From Candidatus Methanoplasma reticulitermitis (GTDB taxonomy: Archaea; Thermoplasmatota; Thermoplasmata; Methanomassiliicoccales; Methanomethylophilaceae), in assembly GCA_031287135.1 (NCBI GenBank), contig JAITTK010000057.1:1-14144 (forward strand): a DNA stretch of 14,144 bases, given 5' to 3'. Position numbers and translations under genes: made by a program. The notes below the pieces were generated by a model. That model searched no databases. It was not told where the DNA came from and saw only the letters and a program-made list of their open reading frames with translations. Below, one piece after another: positions 6,376 to 14,026 of this stretch; within the stretch, counting starts at the first letter, position 1, and every line of letters begins with the position of its first letter.

Positions 6376-7350
6376 ATGACCTGTCCGGAGTATGCAATCG
6401 TCGCCGAAGGCCTGACCAGGACCTACGGGCCGTTCATACCCGGGTCCGCCGGAAAAGTGGCTGTGGACGGGATATCTTTCAAGGTGAGGAAGGGGGAGAT
6501 ATACGGGATATTGGGTCCGAACGGCGCCGGGAAGACCACCACGATCAAGATGCTGTCGACCATGCTCACCCCGACCTCAGGCCTCGCGGAGGTGCTGGGC
6601 ATGGATGTGCGTGACGGCAAGAACATAAGGGCCCTGAGAAAAAGGATCAATGTCGTATCCGGCGGCGAGAGGGGACTTTACTACCGTCTGTCCGGGAGAC
6701 AGAATCTGGAATTCTTCGCCGACCTCTACGGAATTCCGAAGAAAGACCAGAAAGCACTGATAGAGAGTCTTCTTTCTCTCGTGGAACTCATTGAGGCCGC
6801 AGACATTAAGGTTGAGAATTATTCACGAGGCATGAAACAGAGGATACACATCGCCAGATCGCTGATAAACAGCCCGGAGATACTGTTCCTGGACGAGCCT
6901 ACCATAGGATTGGACCCGGAGATATCCAGAGGCATAAGGTCGCTGATAAAGAAACTGTCGGACGGCGGGACGACGGTGATCCTCACTACCCATTACATGT
7001 TCGAGGCAGAGGAACTCTGCGACAATATGGTTATACTCTCCCGCGGCAGGATCGTCGGCAAAGGCACCGTGGATGATATAAAAAGTTCGATATCCCGCGT
7101 ATCATCACTGAAAATAATAACGGAGGAGGACCCGTCCGATGTCACCGCATCCCTCTGCCGGGAAAACCTGGATGCCGTCACCTCCAGGCTGCTGAACGAG
7201 AGATACCTCACAAAGATAACTCTGAACAATGCCGACAGGGCATTCACTGCCATAGAGGACCTCTTCAGACCGTACGCCATATCCTCCGTCGGTGTCGAGG
7301 AACCCACTCTCGAGGATGCGTATCTGACTCTTGTGAACGAGGGCTTGTGA
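6376..7350 (+). CDS. ABC-2 type exporter ATPase
   Basis: The 324-residue nucleotide-binding protein has Walker A GPNGAGKTT (47-55), the signature in the ABC-2 variant form YSRGMKQR (149-156), Walker B ILFLDEP (169-175), D-loop GLD (178-180) and switch His206 (TTHYM). It belongs to the NatA/DrrA-type group that powers export of drugs, ions, lipids or peptides. The C-terminal region after about 225 is the usual variable regulatory part. The segment where the Q-loop is expected reads INVVSGGERG, a common form in this group. The ATG at 6376 sits about 24 nt after a TATA box, suggesting a leaderless mRNA. The stop codon overlaps the start of the first permease, so a complex with both permeases is expected. 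The cargo is unknown. Confidence 0.93.
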   Translation: MTCPEYAIVAEGLTRTYGPFIPGSAGKVAVDGISFKVRKGEIYGILGPNGAGKTTTIKMLSTMLTPTSGLAEVLGMDVRDGKNIRALRKRINVVSGGERGLYYRLSGRQNLEFFADLYGIPKKDQKALIESLLSLVELIEAADIKVENYSRGMKQRIHIARSLINSPEILFLDEPTIGLDPEISRGIRSLIKKLSDGGTTVILTTHYMFEAEELCDNMVILSRGRIVGKGTVDDIKSSISRVSSLKIITEEDPSDVTASLCRENLDAVTSRLLNERYLTKITLNNADRAFTAIEDLFRPYAISSVGVEEPTLEDAYLTLVNEGL

Positions 7351-8135
7351 TGAATCCGAGGGCCGTGACCGCTTCGTTCAAACAGCAGGCGATACAATTC
7401 ATGGCCGATCCCCAGTGGATCATACCCAGCATCGTATCCCCATTCCTTTTCACCATGGTCATGCTGTATATACATCAGGATGTGACCGGGCCGGTCGTCC
7501 TTCAGGCGGTCCTCGGCGGCGGAGTCTTGGGGATGTGGGCGAACACGATATTCGCCTCGAGCTTCACGATATCATACGACAGGATGAACGGTACCTTCGA
7601 ATCCATGCTCCTTTCCCCGACTAAGATCTTCGACATCCTCATCGGAAGGTCGATCTGGAATGCGTTCATAGGTCTCGTTAACGCACTGCTCGTTTTCGCA
7701 ATAGCGGAAATGATATTCCGGACAGGCGTATCGCTGGCAAACCCTATCGGATTCTTCTTCATTCTGGCGCTCACGCTCATGTCCCTTGCGTCTTTCGGTA
7801 TGCTGATATCCACCGCGTTCGTGTTCTCAAGAATGGGGAGATTTTTCTCAAGCGTCGCGGAATACCCCATATACGTCATAAGCGGGGCGTTGGTGCCGAT
7901 CTCGGCATTGCCCGTGGGCCTTCAGCACATATCCTATCTGCTGGCCCCTTCATGGGGAGTGGATGCCATGAGATATGCCGCGTTTGAAGGATACGGCAGC
8001 ATGATGGGGACGTCGCTGCTCACCGATATCATCATGATGGTGATGCTTTCGATTGCGGTCCTCATCATCGCATATTTCATCATGAACAAGGCCGAACGCG
8101 CGATACTGTCCGCAGGTTCGGCAACGAGGTATTGA
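7350..8135 (+). CDS. ABC-2 type transporter permease (first)
   Basis: This is an integral membrane protein of 261 residues with about six hydrophobic segments: roughly 24-42, 49-70, 102-122, 130-152, 160-180 and 229-249. The amphipathic stretch SYDRMNGTFESMLLSP between the second and third is typical of ABC2_membrane proteins. The ATG at 7350 shares its A with the ATPase stop codon and has GAGGG 7 nt upstream; a GTG one codon earlier (7347) is possible but less well spaced. It is expected to pair with the second permease as a heterodimer energised by the upstream ATPase. Confidence 0.9.
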   Translation: MNPRAVTASFKQQAIQFMADPQWIIPSIVSPFLFTMVMLYIHQDVTGPVVLQAVLGGGVLGMWANTIFASSFTISYDRMNGTFESMLLSPTKIFDILIGRSIWNAFIGLVNALLVFAIAEMIFRTGVSLANPIGFFFILALTLMSLASFGMLISTAFVFSRMGRFFSSVAEYPIYVISGALVPISALPVGLQHISYLLAPSWGVDAMRYAAFEGYGSMMGTSLLTDIIMMVMLSIAVLIIAYFIMNKAERAILSAGSATRY

Positions 8136-8136
8136 C

Positions 8137-8940
8137 ATGTTCGCCTATGCCGACTCTCTGCAGGTGATCGCGGCTTCCGCCAAGAATTCCTTCATAAACA
8201 GGTTCACATCCATGCACCCCGCCCTGTGGCTCATTCAACTCCTGATAACATCATTCTTCGCGATGTATTTTTTCGTGATCCTGTCCGAATACATCGGCAA
8301 TCCCGAGATCACCGTGGCATTTGTTGTCATAGGGAATGCGGTCCAGAGCGTGGCCGCGACGACGCTGTACTCGGTGGCGGAGATACCGGGGGTGGAGAAG
8401 CACACGGGAACGCTCGGGGCCATAATCCAGTCTCCGTCATCCTTGTTCAGTGTCTTCCTGGGTATGTCGGCTTTCGGCATACTCACCGGCATCGTTGCCA
8501 TGCTCATGTCCCTGTGCTATGCGGCATTCGTTTTCGGTGTGAGTTTCGCATCCTGCAATTTCGTATCCGTCGGTGTTATACTCGTTCTGACATGTCTCTC
8601 CCTGACCGGATTCGGCATGATCATAGGGAGTGTCGGCATCAGGCTGAGGACGGCCGCGATAATGGCCAACGTATTTGCCTACATAGGCCTGCTGATAAGC
8701 GGCGTGAATTTTCCGGTGTCATATCTGCCGGGCTGGGTCCAGACCATATCCCACTGCATGCCGCTTACATATGCCGTGGAAGCCATGAGGGGGGCAGTCG
8801 CCGGTGCGGGGCTGATCTCGATACTGGGTCCCCTTTCGGCCATGGTACTGCTGGGCACGGCATTCATCATCCTCGCCTGGGTTTCATTCAGGTATTTCGA
8901 GAAGGCCTCGCGCAGAAACGGGAACACGGATTCGTTCTGA
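8137..8940 (+). CDS. ABC-2 type transporter permease (second)
   Basis: This 267-residue membrane protein has about six hydrophobic segments, including WLIQLLITSFFAMYFFVILS near the N-terminus, and the family segment EIPGVEKHTGTLGAIIQSP. It starts one base after the first permease ends, with GAGGT 8 nt before the ATG at 8137. The two permeases differ in sequence, so a heterodimeric channel is likely. The C-terminal tail RYFEKASRRNGNTDSF is charged and cytosolic. It ends 33 bp before the next gene, which has its own promoter. Confidence 0.9.
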   Translation: MFAYADSLQVIAASAKNSFINRFTSMHPALWLIQLLITSFFAMYFFVILSEYIGNPEITVAFVVIGNAVQSVAATTLYSVAEIPGVEKHTGTLGAIIQSPSSLFSVFLGMSAFGILTGIVAMLMSLCYAAFVFGVSFASCNFVSVGVILVLTCLSLTGFGMIIGSVGIRLRTAAIMANVFAYIGLLISGVNFPVSYLPGWVQTISHCMPLTYAVEAMRGAVAGAGLISILGPLSAMVLLGTAFIILAWVSFRYFEKASRRNGNTDSF

Positions 8941-8942
8941 AA

Positions 8943-8953
8943 ACTTATTAAAC
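8943..8953 (+). promoter_or_regulatory. TATA-like promoter of the dCTP deaminase/dUTPase-family gene
   Basis: ACTTATTAAAC is centred about 26 nt before the ATG at 8974, and no Shine-Dalgarno lies between, so the message is probably leaderless. The box overlaps the bases just after the exporter stop codon. Confidence 0.55.
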
Positions 8954-8973
8954 GGCGCCGACCATTCGAGCGC

Positions 8974-9462
8974 ATGGCAATACTGTCGGATAAAGACATC
9001 TTGGCCGGGATGAAGTCCGGATACCTTGGAATCAGCGATTATCACGAGAGGGGACTGACACCGAATGGCTATGACCTCAGGATAGCCGAGGTCTCGGTGA
9101 GAGGAGATCCGGAGATCAAGAGGGAAGGCATTGCGAGGATACCTCCGAGAACCATGTTCTATGTCTCCACGACGGAGAGGGTACGCATGCCGAAAGATGT
9201 ATGCGCACAGCTCTGGATGAGGACCACCTGGATAAGAAAAGGATGCATCGGCGCATTCGGAAAGATAGATGCGGGGTTCGAAGGCACACTGACCCTCGGA
9301 GCATACAATGCGACCGACGATATCGTGGAGATACCCATAGGGGAAAGATTCTGCCAGATGATATTCGAGACGCTTACAACCTCCTCCGACAAGGATTACT
9401 CGCAGAGGAGCGGGAACTATCAGGGTCAGACGGGCATCACGCTGGACCCTTTGAAGAAGTGA
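8974..9462 (+). CDS. dCTP deaminase/dUTPase superfamily protein with altered active site
   Basis: The 162-residue trimeric-type pyrimidine nucleotide hydrolase has PNGYDLRI (30-37), the site-forming segment MRTTWIRKG (82-90, where deaminases normally read GRSSxxRxG) and KIDAGFEGTLTL (97-108). Family enzymes make dUMP or dUTP from dCTP and/or hydrolyse dUTP, limiting uracil in DNA. The catalytic Glu of dCTP deaminases, which follows 'GxxTL', is Gly109 here (TLTLGAYN), while the dUTPase-type Asp99 is kept. A dUTPase-only role is therefore more likely than deamination, though automatic annotation would call it dCTP deaminase. It is monocistronic and converges with the tRNA methyltransferase gene, with one base between the stop codons. 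Confidence 0.85.
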   Translation: MAILSDKDILAGMKSGYLGISDYHERGLTPNGYDLRIAEVSVRGDPEIKREGIARIPPRTMFYVSTTERVRMPKDVCAQLWMRTTWIRKGCIGAFGKIDAGFEGTLTLGAYNATDDIVEIPIGERFCQMIFETLTTSSDKDYSQRSGNYQGQTGITLDPLKK

Positions 9463-9463
9463 T

Positions 9464-10474
9464 TCAGCTATCCCTTCTGATATCCAATACATACACGCTC
9501 ATGGTGGGCGAGTACGTCTTCAGTTCGGATGTGTTCTCTATACTGATGCCGTATCCTGAGGAAACGGCATTTTCTTTCGTTTTCTCAACAAAATCGCCAA
9601 GTCCGGACCTCTCGATTATTTTGTGAAGGTGTATCACTCCTCCGACCTTGGTCTTAGAAAGCGCATCGCGGAGGAAGGAATCCGCAGTCTGCGGCAGATT
9701 CATTATAACCCTGTCCGCATCCGGAAGGCCCTTGATGACCTCTGCCGCATCCCCGGTCATTGGGATTATGTTGCCTATGCGGTTCAACTCGGCGTTCCTC
9801 CTCGCAAACCCTTCCGCATACGGATTGAGGTCGATCGAATACACCTTATCGGGTCTGGCTATTTTGCAGATTACCAGTCCGAACGGAGCTACTCCCGCGA
9901 ACATATCTATTATCGTCTCCCCATCCTCCACGAGGGATGCCACCCTCGCCCTCTCGGTCGCGAGTCTCGGGTTGAAATAAACTTTGGATGGGTCCGTTAT
10001 CATCCTAACCCCGAACTCTTTATGCACCGTCTCCGGACCGCCTTTTCCGGATATGGGTTCAAGCTCTCTTACTCTTAGATCGCCTTTCACACCCGAGTCC
10101 GTCATCACGATCCTTATCGAAGGATTCACCGTCATAAGGGCCGTGCCTATCCGGTGTCTGTACGGCATGAGCCCATCCTGAAGCTTTATTATCGCCACGT
10201 CGCCGATCATGTCGAATGATGTTGGCAGGTCTTTCCTGAGCTCATCGGGAATTTCCAACACCTCCCGGTAGTCTGTCGGATTCTGTTCCGAATGCTCCAG
10301 ATCCGCCTCCGTCACATCATAACCCTCATGATTGCCGGCAAGTATGGGTATCAGGAGGAACTGCCCTTCCGATCTTATCTTCATGGTTGTATCCAGAATA
10401 CCTCTTGATGCGAGATCGGCCCTTACGCGCTCCCCTTCCCTCTTCGGGACACGTACGCAGGCCGGCATGATCAT
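9464..10474 (-). CDS. trm5: tRNA (guanine37-N1)-methyltransferase, archaeal Trm5 type
   Basis: The protein has 336 residues and transfers methyl from SAM to G37 of tRNAs, preventing frameshifting. Visible are FDMIGDVAIIKL (87-98), RELEPISG and HKEFGVR (136-157), YFNPRLATER (167-176), the SAM-binding motif IDMFAGVAPFGL (189-200) and the Trm5 signature MNLPQTA (258-264). The start chosen is the ATG at 10474, which overlaps the diphthine synthase stop as ATGA. The in-frame ATG at 10468 fits the upstream GAGGA spacing better and cannot be excluded. An open frame continues upstream to 10660, but that part is simply the diphthine synthase gene in another frame. The two genes are translationally coupled, and both act on the translation machinery. 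Confidence 0.92.
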   Translation of the reverse strand: MIMPACVRVPKREGERVRADLASRGILDTTMKIRSEGQFLLIPILAGNHEGYDVTEADLEHSEQNPTDYREVLEIPDELRKDLPTSFDMIGDVAIIKLQDGLMPYRHRIGTALMTVNPSIRIVMTDSGVKGDLRVRELEPISGKGGPETVHKEFGVRMITDPSKVYFNPRLATERARVASLVEDGETIIDMFAGVAPFGLVICKIARPDKVYSIDLNPYAEGFARRNAELNRIGNIIPMTGDAAEVIKGLPDADRVIMNLPQTADSFLRDALSKTKVGGVIHLHKIIERSGLGDFVEKTKENAVSSGYGISIENTSELKTYSPTMSVYVLDIRRDS

Positions 10475-11271
10475 TCCTCTTCGTCGATTATCTCTCTGGG
10501 TGCTCCCGCAAAATCCACGAGGGCGTACGCCTCCATGAAATGTAGTTCCCCCGGGATCACAAGCGTTTGAAGCGGGGCTCCGAGGTCCTTCTTCAGCAGG
10601 TCCTGCGGGTATCCCGCGAAGACCTTCTCGCTCCCCGATCCGACGTTGGATGCAACGCATATGACTGTTTTATCGGTTATCAGTCCTTCCTCCCATTTCT
10701 TTTCCCCCTCCATAAGCCACTCGATTGCCTGGTGGGCTGTCATATACCTGAGTTCATCCGCCCTTATGTCCAAAAGGATCATGGTATGCAGGCCTCTGTC
10801 CCTGTTCTGTTTTATGTTGTCATACGGGGATTTCGGCTGATGGCCCGTCTCCAGAAAGGGGAGGGTCACCGTTCTACCGAATTTGTACGGCTGAAGGCCC
10901 AGAGATGTCGGGCATGCTCCGAATATGGATACCCCGTGTATTATCCTGACAGGTATCCCCTCTTCCACCGCCTGTATCCTGAGGTCCACATGTGTGGTGG
11001 CCAGCATCGTGTCGCCGGCCGTGACGAATCCCACCCTCATGGTCCTTGCGTCGGAGATTATCATGTCCTCCTCTTCGACCTGGGATCTGTGGACCACGTG
11101 TATCTTCCTTCCTACCGCGTCCTCGATATCACCCGTGCTGGTGCCTATCAGCGTCGATGTGTAGAATTCAGCATATATCTTATCGCATTCCTTCAGCGCG
11201 TTGAGCCCCTTCACTGTCATGCCGTCCGTGCCGCTGAGCCCCAGCCCCACGAACACCAGCTCCGATGTCAT
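10471..11271 (-). CDS. dphB: Diphthine synthase (diphthamide biosynthesis methyltransferase)
   Basis: The protein has 266 residues, the usual length. It uses SAM to methylate the modified His of elongation factor aEF-2 on the way to diphthamide. The tetrapyrrole-methylase fold motifs are clear: FVGLGLSGTDGMTVKGL (7-23), GFVTAGDTMLATTHVDLRI (81-99), and HGVSIFGACPTSLGLQPYKFG (112-132), the family's S-adenosyl binding loop. It is an archaeal/eukaryal marker. The ATG at 11271 has no ribosome site and lies about 26 nt after a TTTAAT box, suggesting a leaderless mRNA. Trm5 follows with a 4-nt overlap. The acidic end DEEE is normal-looking. Confidence 0.95.
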   Translation of the reverse strand: MTSELVFVGLGLSGTDGMTVKGLNALKECDKIYAEFYTSTLIGTSTGDIEDAVGRKIHVVHRSQVEEEDMIISDARTMRVGFVTAGDTMLATTHVDLRIQAVEEGIPVRIIHGVSIFGACPTSLGLQPYKFGRTVTLPFLETGHQPKSPYDNIKQNRDRGLHTMILLDIRADELRYMTAHQAIEWLMEGEKKWEEGLITDKTVICVASNVGSGSEKVFAGYPQDLLKKDLGAPLQTLVIPGELHFMEAYALVDFAGAPREIIDEEE

Positions 11272-11293
11272 GCACGATTGATTGACGCCATCG

Positions 11294-11301
11294 GATTAAA
11301 C
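11294..11301 (-). promoter_or_regulatory. TATA-like promoter of the dphB-trm5 operon
   Basis: GTTTAATC on the minus strand is centred about 26 nt before the ATG at 11271. The absence of a Shine-Dalgarno agrees with a leaderless transcript. Confidence 0.5.
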
Positions 11302-11383
11302 GATTTTGATTGTACCGTGACGCCAACATCATAAAGATTGTATCCCCGTGCCATTGAACACGGGCATCGGGATGTTCGGAAGT

Positions 11384-11414
11384 AAAAAAAAAGATGGGAG
11401 GGGCGAACCCCTCC
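11384..11414 (-). terminator. Stem-loop plus T9 terminator of the acyl-CoA synthetase gene
   Basis: GGAGGGG (11397-11403) and CCCCTCC (11408-11414) form a perfect 7-bp stem with a 4-base loop. On the minus strand this is followed after four bases by nine T residues (11392-11384). It lies just 3' of the stop codon at 11429. Nothing else is seen between 11302 and 11428. Confidence 0.85.
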
Positions 11415-11428
11415 GCTCATCGATGGGT

Positions 11429-13519
11429 TTATTTAAGGGTGCAGAGAGCGTCCACTGCCCAGCAGCCTTCGCCTTTCTTCCCGACTATCACCGGGTTGAT
11501 CTCCAGCTCGTATATCTCCGGGTTCTCCACGGAGATCATGACTATCTTCCTGATCATATCCTTCATCGCTTCGATGTCGGCGACAGGGAGGCCCCTTGCA
11601 CCGGACATCAGTTTGTATGCCTTTGTGGATGTGATCATATTGTCAAGCTGCTGCTCGCTCATGGGGACGTGCGCCTGTGAGATCTCTCCGAGTATCTCCA
11701 CGTATATCCCTCCGAGGCCGAACGAGATCACGGGCCCGAACTGCAAATCCCTTATCATTGAAAGGATCACTTCCTGCCCGAATACCATCTGCTGTATCGA
11801 CACCCCGTCAAGCCTTGCGCCCGGTTTTGCCGCCTTGCAGCTCGCCATTATCTTATCGAAAGCCGCCTTCGCTTCTTCCGCATTCTTGACACCGACCACC
11901 ACGCCGCCTACGTCTGTCTTGTGTGCTATATCCGGCGAGAGGATCTTCATGACGACCGGATAACCTATCCTGTCGCATTCCTTCGCAGCATCCGCCACCG
12001 TCTTAACGGTCGCTTCGCCCGGAGTGGGCATCCCGTATGCCGTGAAGATCGCTTTGCCCTCCGATTCGGTGAGTGCCTTCCTTCCCTCCGACTTGGCCTT
12101 CGCGATTATCTTCTGGGCAGCTGCCTTGCCTGACACCGACGGAATCTTCATCGGGTCGTGTTTCTCCTGACCCCTGAGTGTGTATCTCCTGAGTATCGAA
12201 AGGGCACGCACGGCCCTGTCGGGTGTGGGATAGCATGGTATCTTCCCTCCCCTCAGGATCCTGTTCGCCTTCTCGCACTTCTCCCCGCCCGCGAAACAGC
12301 ATGTCGTCGGTACAGGGATGTCATCCCTCATCTCGACCAGGATCTTGGCCACGCTCTCGAGGTCGGCCGTGTCAAGGGGGGAGCCCATCACCACGAGGCC
12401 ACCCACGGATGGGTCTTTCACGACGGCGTTTATCGCGCCTTTGAAGTATTCCGCCTTCGCATCTCCCCTGACGTCGATCGGGTTTGTCAAGCCGGCAATC
12501 GTGGGGACCGCGTTCTTTATCGCCTCGATCGTCTCCGGTGCGAGCTTTGCCGCCTCGATATAGGGGGCATTGAACGTCGCGTCCGCGGACATCACGCCCA
12601 GTCCGCCTGCATTCGTTATGATCGCGATACCATCCTTATTCATGGAGCTGCACGTGCTGAAAACAGCCAGGGCATCGAACAGCTCATCGAGGTCCTGGGC
12701 CCTGTGCATGTTGAGTTTCTTGAATATGACATCGTTGACCGCATCCGAACCCGCGAGCGAACCCGTGTGCGAAGAGGCTGCCGCGGATCCCGCCTCGGTT
12801 TTGCCCGACTTGAATATCACTATCGGTTTCCTGGTTTTGGTGCTCTCGATGGCTTCCACGAGCTTGGCTCCGTCCGATATGCCTTCGCAGTACATCCCCA
12901 CCACTTTTGTATCCGGGTCCTCAAGAAGGTCACCTATGACATCGGCCTCATCGACATCGGCCTTGTTTCCGAATGTCATGAAGTTCGCTATGCCCAGTTC
13001 ATTCAGCTTGAACCAATCGAGCATGGACGATCCCAGGGCACCCGACTGCGAGAGGATGGATATATTGCCTGCCGAGGGCAGGATATGCGTGAATGTGAAG
13101 TTCGTCCCGTATTTCACATTCATGTTGCCGAAGCAGTTGGGGCCGACTATCCTGACCCCGTATTTCTTGGCTTCCGACAGCAGTTTCTCTTCGAGCTTCG
13201 CGCCCTCTGGTCCCTCTTCCCTGAATCCGGCGGTCAATATCGATGCATATTTTATGCCGGCCGCACCCAATTCTTTCATAGAATCCACAGCCTGCACGTT
13301 CTTTATCGCGATGACTGCGAGTTCGATCGGTTCCCCGACATCCCCGATCGACGGGTAGGCCTTTATGCCCTGTATCACTCCGCCTTTGGGATTTATCGCA
13401 TACAGCCTTCCTTTATAACCTGAGTCTATCATGTTTTTTAAGAGCATACCGCCCAGCTTTGTTGTGTCCGATGATGCGCCTATTATCGCAACGGATTCGG
13501 GCCTGAAATAAGCTTTCAT
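11429..13519 (-). CDS. ADP-forming acyl-CoA (acetate-CoA) synthetase, fused alpha-beta
   Basis: The 696-residue cytosolic enzyme interconverts acyl-CoA + ADP + Pi with acid + CoA + ATP, conserving energy by substrate-level phosphorylation or activating acetate. Domains in order: CoA-binding Rossmann fold (5-100, SVAIIGASSD), succinyl-CoA-ligase-like domain with SQSGALGSSMLDW (157-169) and phospho-His loop SSHTGSLAGSD (His251), a middle domain, a linker near 440-475, then an ATP-grasp domain (about 475-690) with PVVMKILSPDIAHKTDVGGV and the closing ELEINPVIV. In several archaea these are two polypeptides; here they are one chain in alpha-beta order. The ATG at 13519 has no ribosome site and lies about 27 nt after a TATA box. 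It is monocistronic, with a strong terminator. The acyl substrate (acetate or an aryl/branched acid) is not decidable. Confidence 0.93.
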   Translation of the reverse strand: MKAYFRPESVAIIGASSDTTKLGGMLLKNMIDSGYKGRLYAINPKGGVIQGIKAYPSIGDVGEPIELAVIAIKNVQAVDSMKELGAAGIKYASILTAGFREEGPEGAKLEEKLLSEAKKYGVRIVGPNCFGNMNVKYGTNFTFTHILPSAGNISILSQSGALGSSMLDWFKLNELGIANFMTFGNKADVDEADVIGDLLEDPDTKVVGMYCEGISDGAKLVEAIESTKTRKPIVIFKSGKTEAGSAAASSHTGSLAGSDAVNDVIFKKLNMHRAQDLDELFDALAVFSTCSSMNKDGIAIITNAGGLGVMSADATFNAPYIEAAKLAPETIEAIKNAVPTIAGLTNPIDVRGDAKAEYFKGAINAVVKDPSVGGLVVMGSPLDTADLESVAKILVEMRDDIPVPTTCCFAGGEKCEKANRILRGGKIPCYPTPDRAVRALSILRRYTLRGQEKHDPMKIPSVSGKAAAQKIIAKAKSEGRKALTESEGKAIFTAYGMPTPGEATVKTVADAAKECDRIGYPVVMKILSPDIAHKTDVGGVVVGVKNAEEAKAAFDKIMASCKAAKPGARLDGVSIQQMVFGQEVILSMIRDLQFGPVISFGLGGIYVEILGEISQAHVPMSEQQLDNMITSTKAYKLMSGARGLPVADIEAMKDMIRKIVMISVENPEIYELEINPVIVGKKGEGCWAVDALCTLK

Positions 13520-13540
13520 AGGGCATATAACAAAATTATC

Positions 13541-13551
13541 TTAAATAAATC
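13541..13551 (-). promoter_or_regulatory. TATA box of the acyl-CoA synthetase gene (leaderless)
   Basis: GATTTATTTAA on the minus strand is centred about 27 nt before the ATG at 13519, so transcription would begin at or next to the start codon. No Shine-Dalgarno is present. Confidence 0.6.
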
Positions 13552-13562
13552 TAACCATGTGA

Positions 13563-13610
13563 TTCGTAGAATGAAGGCTTAAATCGTAGATTATTTTACG
13601 AATTTCGTAG
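13563..13610 (-). promoter_or_regulatory. Three TCGTAG half-sites and a TACGAA-T-TTCGTA palindrome (candidate operator)
   Basis: TCGTAG occurs at 13564-13569, 13584-13589 and 13605-13610, spaced 20 and 21 bp (about two helical turns). The last is part of a perfect 13-bp palindrome (13597-13609). The array lies about 45-90 nt before the predicted transcription start of the acyl-CoA synthetase, suitable for an activator, and also upstream of the divergent RNA candidate. Another inverted repeat, TACGT-N6-ACGTA, lies at 13696-13711. Confidence 0.5.
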
Positions 13611-13722
13611 TTTTTTATTTATTTTTCACGGAATTCGGGATATTTCGACAATAAACTGATATTTTTTAGATATAAGGCAATTTTATACAATAAAATACGT
13701 TGATTGACGTAATCATACGAGA

Positions 13723-13730
13723 TTTTAATA
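13723..13730 (+). promoter_or_regulatory. TATA-like box upstream of the structured RNA candidate
   Basis: TTTTAATA in a strongly AT-rich stretch (13540-13735) is followed abruptly by GC-rich sequence. A start about 26 nt downstream would fall near 13752. An alternative box, TTTTATACA (13681-13689), would place the start near 13711. Confidence 0.4.
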
Positions 13731-13751
13731 ACCTGACGGTACATGGCGTAA

Positions 13752-14026
13752 CAGCCGGACCGGCGTAGGGGCATGACCGATGATTGCCATGTGCACGGGG
13801 CGGCTTACAGCGACCCTGTCCCTGAAAAGGGGCTCTTGCGGTAGCAGCGATGTGTCATCGCGGCCATGACCGGAAGCCAACGCAGGGTCCGACACATACT
13901 CCCGGCGTAAGTCAGTGCCTCGAGGCCGGTGTCATCATCGGACCATGAAAAGGCGTGTTAACGCTCGGGAGACACTGTGCTGTTCCGCCTATGCGGCAGT
14001 ACATTCCGATCTTGAATTATCGTTTT
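13752..14026 (+). ncRNA. Candidate structured non-coding RNA of about 270 nt, family not recognised
   Basis: No frame stays open on either strand for long, yet the stretch is GC-rich and densely paired. Visible helices are: CATG-A-CCGATGAT (13772-13784) with ATCATCGG-AC-CATG (13934-13947), 12 pairs around a small internal loop; GACCCTG (13812-13818) with CAGGGTC (13883-13889); GCGATG-TGT-CATCGC (13847-13861); GCGT-GTTA-ACGC (13953-13964); CCGC-CTAT-GCGG (13985-13996). CTCCCG (13899-13904) with CGGGAG (13966-13971) crosses the long-range helix, implying a pseudoknot. An AT-rich promoter region precedes it and TTTT (14023-14026) may end it. The size suits SRP RNA or RNase P RNA, but I do not find their hallmark sequences. 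Strand and ends are inferred; the RNA could also start near 13739, where a short pairing with 13999-14002 is possible. Confidence 0.55.

Noticed and set aside
7347..7349. GTG start of the first exporter permease
   Set aside because: The adjacent ATG at 7350 has better spacing from GAGGG and overlaps the ATPase stop in the usual coupled way.
10475..10660. Longer N-terminus for Trm5
   Set aside because: It overlaps dphB in another frame and gives an Arg/Gly/Pro-rich sequence unlike Trm5; the ATGA overlap start gives the family length.
12158..13423. 421-residue open frame on the plus strand opposite the acyl-CoA synthetase
   Set aside because: The minus strand encodes a complete, well-conserved enzyme; the opposite frame is rich in His/Arg/Tyr and has no recognisable domain.
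13739..14026. SRP RNA or RNase P RNA as the identity of the structured RNA
   Set aside because: CCGGAAG and GCAG pieces resemble SRP helix 8 but do not pair as in SRP, and no GGAAAGTCC-type RNase P core is seen. Left unassigned, with a covariance search as the test.
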